NCBI GenBank assembly: GCA_964195945.1
Contig: CAXMRC010000099.1
Coordinates: 1-19,829 of the forward strand
Source of the DNA: JAAETI01 sp964195945
GTDB taxonomy: Bacteria > Actinomycetota > Acidimicrobiia > Spongiisociales > UBA5794
Length of the DNA: 19,829 nt
Reading direction: 5' to 3'
Each line of letters begins with the position of its first letter. Positions within the stretch are counted from its first letter, which is position 1. This document shows, piece by piece, positions 17,325-19,829 of the stretch. The notes under the pieces were generated by a model, which saw nothing but the letters and a program-made list of their open reading frames with translations, had not been told where the DNA came from and ran no database searches. A program made the position numbers and the translations under genes.

Positions 17325-17774
17325 ATGGTATTGCTTGCAGTCAAACCCGAGATTCCCCAACCCGACATAGGCCACGTCCTCGATGCGCTTGCCCACCACC
17401 GACCCGTCGAACTGGACTGCGCCGCGTCACCGATCAAGACAGACATTGTCGAGGTGGAAAGCAGGCTCGATCTCGAGGAGCGCCTCGAGGAGAGATTTCC
17501 GTTCCGGCCCCACATGGCACCGATCGACGACAAAAGGCGCGTCGCGGTAAGTATCACGCTGGTCGAGGGTCCGCCCATCGGCGGTGACGGCGACAGCATG
17601 GCAGCTGCGCTCCAGGACTTCCTCGACAGCGCCATGAACTACATTGAGAAATGGGAACGGTGTCTGCGCTTTGGTAGTGAGCATCAGCACTACTGGGGGT
17701 GGGTGTACCGGCTGCTCTTGGCCGGAGACGAGAAGCACATTCTCGCCACGCTCTTAAACGAACCCGTCGAGTAA
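17325..17774 (+). CDS. Hypothetical protein, 149 residues
   Basis: Not recognised. ATG 17325 is preceded by AAGGAAA (17312-17318) at a normal spacing. The product is soluble, with acidic and basic helices (VEVESRLDLEERLEERF around 43-59), a strand-like segment RRVAVSITLVEGPP, and a C-terminal aromatic and histidine-rich part (WERCLRFGSEHQHYWGWVYR). There is no signal peptide or membrane segment. An overlapping minus-strand frame (17216-17635) is serine- and arginine-rich and looks like a shadow, so the plus-strand reading is preferred. It lies between the rdgB operon and a convergent small gene. Confidence 0.6.
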   Translation: MVLLAVKPEIPQPDIGHVLDALAHHRPVELDCAASPIKTDIVEVESRLDLEERLEERFPFRPHMAPIDDKRRVAVSITLVEGPPIGGDGDSMAAALQDFLDSAMNYIEKWERCLRFGSEHQHYWGWVYRLLLAGDEKHILATLLNEPVE

Positions 17775-17808
17775 TGAGGGGTTCATCCGTCCTTGTGCCT
17801 CTGTGTTG

Positions 17809-18171
17809 TTAGCCGTTAATGGCTGCGACCAGTTTCTTCGGCGACAGCATGCCGTAATCAAAGACGAAGTCGGTTCCGTCACTCATCGTGATCACCGCAC
17901 GCTTCATCAGGCCCTTTTTGACTTGCGCGGCTGATGCAATACCGGTTCGCGGCAGCACGATGGTGAAATCGGTATCCGTGTTGTGGACGTACGCCGCATG
18001 TCCGCCACTTGCCGCAAAGCCGCCTGCCGCCCCCAGGATGCCCTTGATGACTTCCTTGTTCGACGAGTCATAAAGCCCGTTGAACTGGACTTGTTCCTTG
18101 CCAACCTCGAGCTTCCCAGTAATCCGGCCACCGTCCGCCGGCAGATAGTTAACGGTCCACGTGTCGCTCAT
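17809..18171 (-). CDS. Small hypothetical protein, possible bacterial PH/GRAM-like domain
   Basis: A 120-residue soluble protein made mostly of predicted beta strands (WTVNYLP, GRITGKLEVGKEQVQFNGLY, TDFTIVLPR, KRAVITMSDGTDFVFDYG) ending in a helix (SPKKLVAAI). That pattern of seven strands capped by a C-terminal helix, with an amplified DGxxFVFDYG turn, resembles PH- or GRAM-like domains, but no specific family was recognised. A glycine/alanine-rich helix (GILGAAGGFAASGG) interrupts the strands. The start is ATG 18171 because GGAGAGGAAG lies just upstream; a longer frame to 18210 lacks this. It shares strand with the regulator upstream, 59 bases away, so they may be co-transcribed. Confidence 0.6.
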   Translation of the reverse strand: MSDTWTVNYLPADGGRITGKLEVGKEQVQFNGLYDSSNKEVIKGILGAAGGFAASGGHAAYVHNTDTDFTIVLPRTGIASAAQVKKGLMKRAVITMSDGTDFVFDYGMLSPKKLVAAING

Positions 18172-18230
18172 TGATCTTCCTCTCCTAGCTACATCACTTG
18201 CATATTGCATCTGGTCGCGTGCCGAAAACT

Positions 18231-19829
18231 TCAGTCTTGTATGTCCCAGCGGATGTCGGCCTCGTCGCCGACAGGTTCGTATGAGCAGCGGAGACCGGTC
18301 TGAATGGAGCGGTCCAGATGTGCCGCAAGCAGGGGAGTAACCCCATCAAGCCGACGGATAGCGTCTCGAATGCGAGCGCTCACGGCTTTGCGAGCCCTTT
18401 CCGCTGGGTCTTTGGGGCTGGTGCGCAATCGGCCACCGAGTCCGGTTGCTCGCCGGATCTCGGCGAGAATCTGCTCGCGCTCGTTTTCAAGACTCTCTCG
18501 GCGTCCGATGTCTGCATCGTCGTCCGCTTGGTCGATTTCGGTCTCGAGTTCGTCAAGGCGATTCCGATATGCCTCGAGGGCTCCGAGATCGATCAAGGCA
18601 TCTGCGCTGCTTGCCAGCAGAGACGGTGCCCCGGCGAGTTGGAGTGCAGAGATCTCCTTCCCACGTTGACGTATGAGAACGCCGATATCGGCCAGTCCTT
18701 TCATATGAGGAAGGGTTGCCTGTTCATCGCCCAGCGACACGTTCCAGACCTTCCCGATGCGGCTGAGTGTTGCAGTTTTGAGATCGGGTGTCTGGCTACC
18801 CGGGCCGCCGTCGACGTCTCGCAGCTCTGCGATGTGCCGGAGCGCGGCCTCTCCCTCGCGGACCCACACGGCAGCCCCGAGCCGGCGTGATGTTTCTACC
18901 GATTTCTGCAGCATTGCTCTGGCGCGCTCGTGGTCGCCAAGCTGGCCGGCGAGAACGCCTGCGGTATGTGCAAACGGACCCGCGAACGCAACGACTGCTC
19001 CATTGACCCCGCAGCTATCGGTGAGGTGCTCGACGGCCGAAAGCAATTGGCGGCACAGATCAGTGTTGTCGAGGAGAACGGCCGCTTCCGCGAGATGTGC
19101 AATGAGAACCGACCGAAGATACGAGTTGTCGCGTTGCCAAGCATCCGACGCGGCCACCACCGCGACCTCCCGGGCCGATGCGTCGAGATCGCCGGCAGCT
19201 GCATAGGCACCGGCTGCCACGGCATGAGCGAGGTCGGGTGCTCCGGTCCACCACTGAACGGCGTCGACCGCAAGCGCCCTCAGTTCGTCGGTGTCACTGC
19301 GAGCCCTGGCCAGCGCGACCCGCTGTGACATGAGTACGTTGCCAGTGTCGGGTTCGTGGATCTGCTCGCCGATTCCTGCTGCTTCAAGCATGTGAGTTTC
19401 GGCGCGATCTGTGTCTCCATCGAGCAGAGCTACGGCGGCACGACGAGTCTCGATCATGTAGCGATCGCGGGGTTCATCGCGCTCTTCGAGAAGTCCGAAC
19501 CAGCGACTGAGGACTCGCCGGAAGTCTGCCGACCCCGACTCGAGCAGCCCGTTGGCCTCAAGTAGCAACCCTTCGGCAACACGATCAGAGTCACTGAGTC
19601 GCTTCCCGGCTGCAGCAATCTCAGCGCCGAGCTGAGCCCGGTCGATCCCGGTGCCCGGTTCCCACAACGCGTCGTGCCGGGCGAGGAGACACGCGGCGAG
19701 GGTCTCGTCGTCGTTGGACTCCCGACCCAGAGCAAGGGCCTCTTCGCTGAGCGGCCCGGCTCGCTGGCGATCTTCTGCCACCGAGTGTTGAAGTTCCCTG
19801 GCCAATGCGGCAGTAACCCTGGCTTGCCT
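18231..19829 (-). CDS. C-terminal part of a large TPR-containing LuxR/AAA-type (or cyclase-like) regulator; 5' end outside window
   Basis: The frame remains open through the right edge (the codons beyond 19805 read RQARVTAALA before LARELQHS), so the visible ~533 residues are the C-terminal portion of a longer protein. Most of it is tandem helical TPR-like repeats, for example RRAAVALLDGDTDRAETHMLEAAG and LGDHERARAMLQKSVETSRRLG. The last ~200 residues have the module often found at the end of actinobacterial AAA/LuxR or adenylate-cyclase-type multidomain proteins: GKVWNVSLGDEQATLPHMKGL, a coiled segment, ATGLGGRLR, ERARKAVSARIRDAIRRLDG and HLDRSIQTGLRCSYEP. The N-terminal ATPase or cyclase part is not visible, so the output domain is unknown. 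A TTG at 19805 could be called as a start but is probably internal. Confidence 0.8.
   Translation of the reverse strand, partial: RQARVTAALARELQHSVAEDRQRAGPLSEEALALGRESNDDETLAACLLARHDALWEPGTGIDRAQLGAEIAAAGKRLSDSDRVAEGLLLEANGLLESGSADFRRVLSRWFGLLEERDEPRDRYMIETRRAAVALLDGDTDRAETHMLEAAGIGEQIHEPDTGNVLMSQRVALARARSDTDELRALAVDAVQWWTGAPDLAHAVAAGAYAAAGDLDASAREVAVVAASDAWQRDNSYLRSVLIAHLAEAAVLLDNTDLCRQLLSAVEHLTDSCGVNGAVVAFAGPFAHTAGVLAGQLGDHERARAMLQKSVETSRRLGAAVWVREGEAALRHIAELRDVDGGPGSQTPDLKTATLSRIGKVWNVSLGDEQATLPHMKGLADIGVLIRQRGKEISALQLAGAPSLLASSADALIDLGALEAYRNRLDELETEIDQADDDADIGRRESLENEREQILAEIRRATGLGGRLRTSPKDPAERARKAVSARIRDAIRRLDGVTPLLAAHLDRSIQTGLRCSYEPVGDEADIRWDIQD

Noticed and set aside
17216..17635. 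139-codon minus-strand frame overlapping the hypothetical gene at 17325-17774
   Set aside because: Ser/Arg/Trp-rich shadow composition; the plus-strand frame has a ribosome binding site and more protein-like composition.

Overview
The window looks like a chromosomal segment of an actinobacterium, most likely a deep-branching, Acidimicrobiia-like lineage. Base composition is moderately GC-rich. The substrate-binding lipoprotein carries a TTTAAP-repeat linker of the kind common in that class. The gene order JAB/MPN protease - small membrane protein - metallo-beta-lactamase-fold hydrolase - rph - rdgB is a reduced version of the Mycobacterium tuberculosis Rv1334-Rv1341 block. No RNA genes, CRISPR arrays, transposases or phage genes were seen. 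The taxonomic placement is inference.

Layout. (1) 5-544: lysophospholipid acyltransferase-like protein, open at the left edge. (2) 664-1062: small unrecognised cysteine-containing protein. (3) 1059-3695, minus strand: a two-gene operon of bifunctional formimidoyltransferase-cyclodeaminase (ftcD) followed by a GrdB/PrdB-like gene. The second gene is interrupted by one in-frame TGA, which is best read as selenocysteine because a SECIS-like hairpin with a GGUC-containing loop follows at the correct distance. Without recoding it appears as two ORFs (1344-2030 and 1059-1331). (4) 3790-7332: 1180-residue hybrid histidine kinase (GAF-like, three PAS, HisKA, HATPase, degenerate receiver, true receiver, HPt). 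(5) 7429-11270: livHMGF branched-chain amino-acid-type ABC importer operon. LivH carries an extra N-terminal signal peptide and extracytoplasmic domain. Its substrate-binding lipoprotein is encoded convergently (11349-12701), with a shared bidirectional terminator between. (6) 13137-17078: arginine deiminase, JAMM protease, 3-TM protein, MBL-fold hydrolase, RNase PH and RdgB/HAM1, mostly overlapping or nearly abutting. (7) 17325-17774: unrecognised protein behind a hairpin-rich intergenic stretch. (8) Minus strand: a small PH/GRAM-like protein (17809-18171) and the C-terminal part of a large TPR-type LuxR/AAA-like regulator running off the right edge.

How the genes fit together. Several modules concern amino acids: histidine-degradation one-carbon transfer (FTCD), amino-acid uptake (Liv) and arginine deimination (ArcA). 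The right half is an RNA/nucleotide housekeeping cluster (Rph, RdgB) with the MBL-fold protein. The most notable observation is the selenoprotein gene, which implies that the host has a selenocysteine insertion system elsewhere in its genome.
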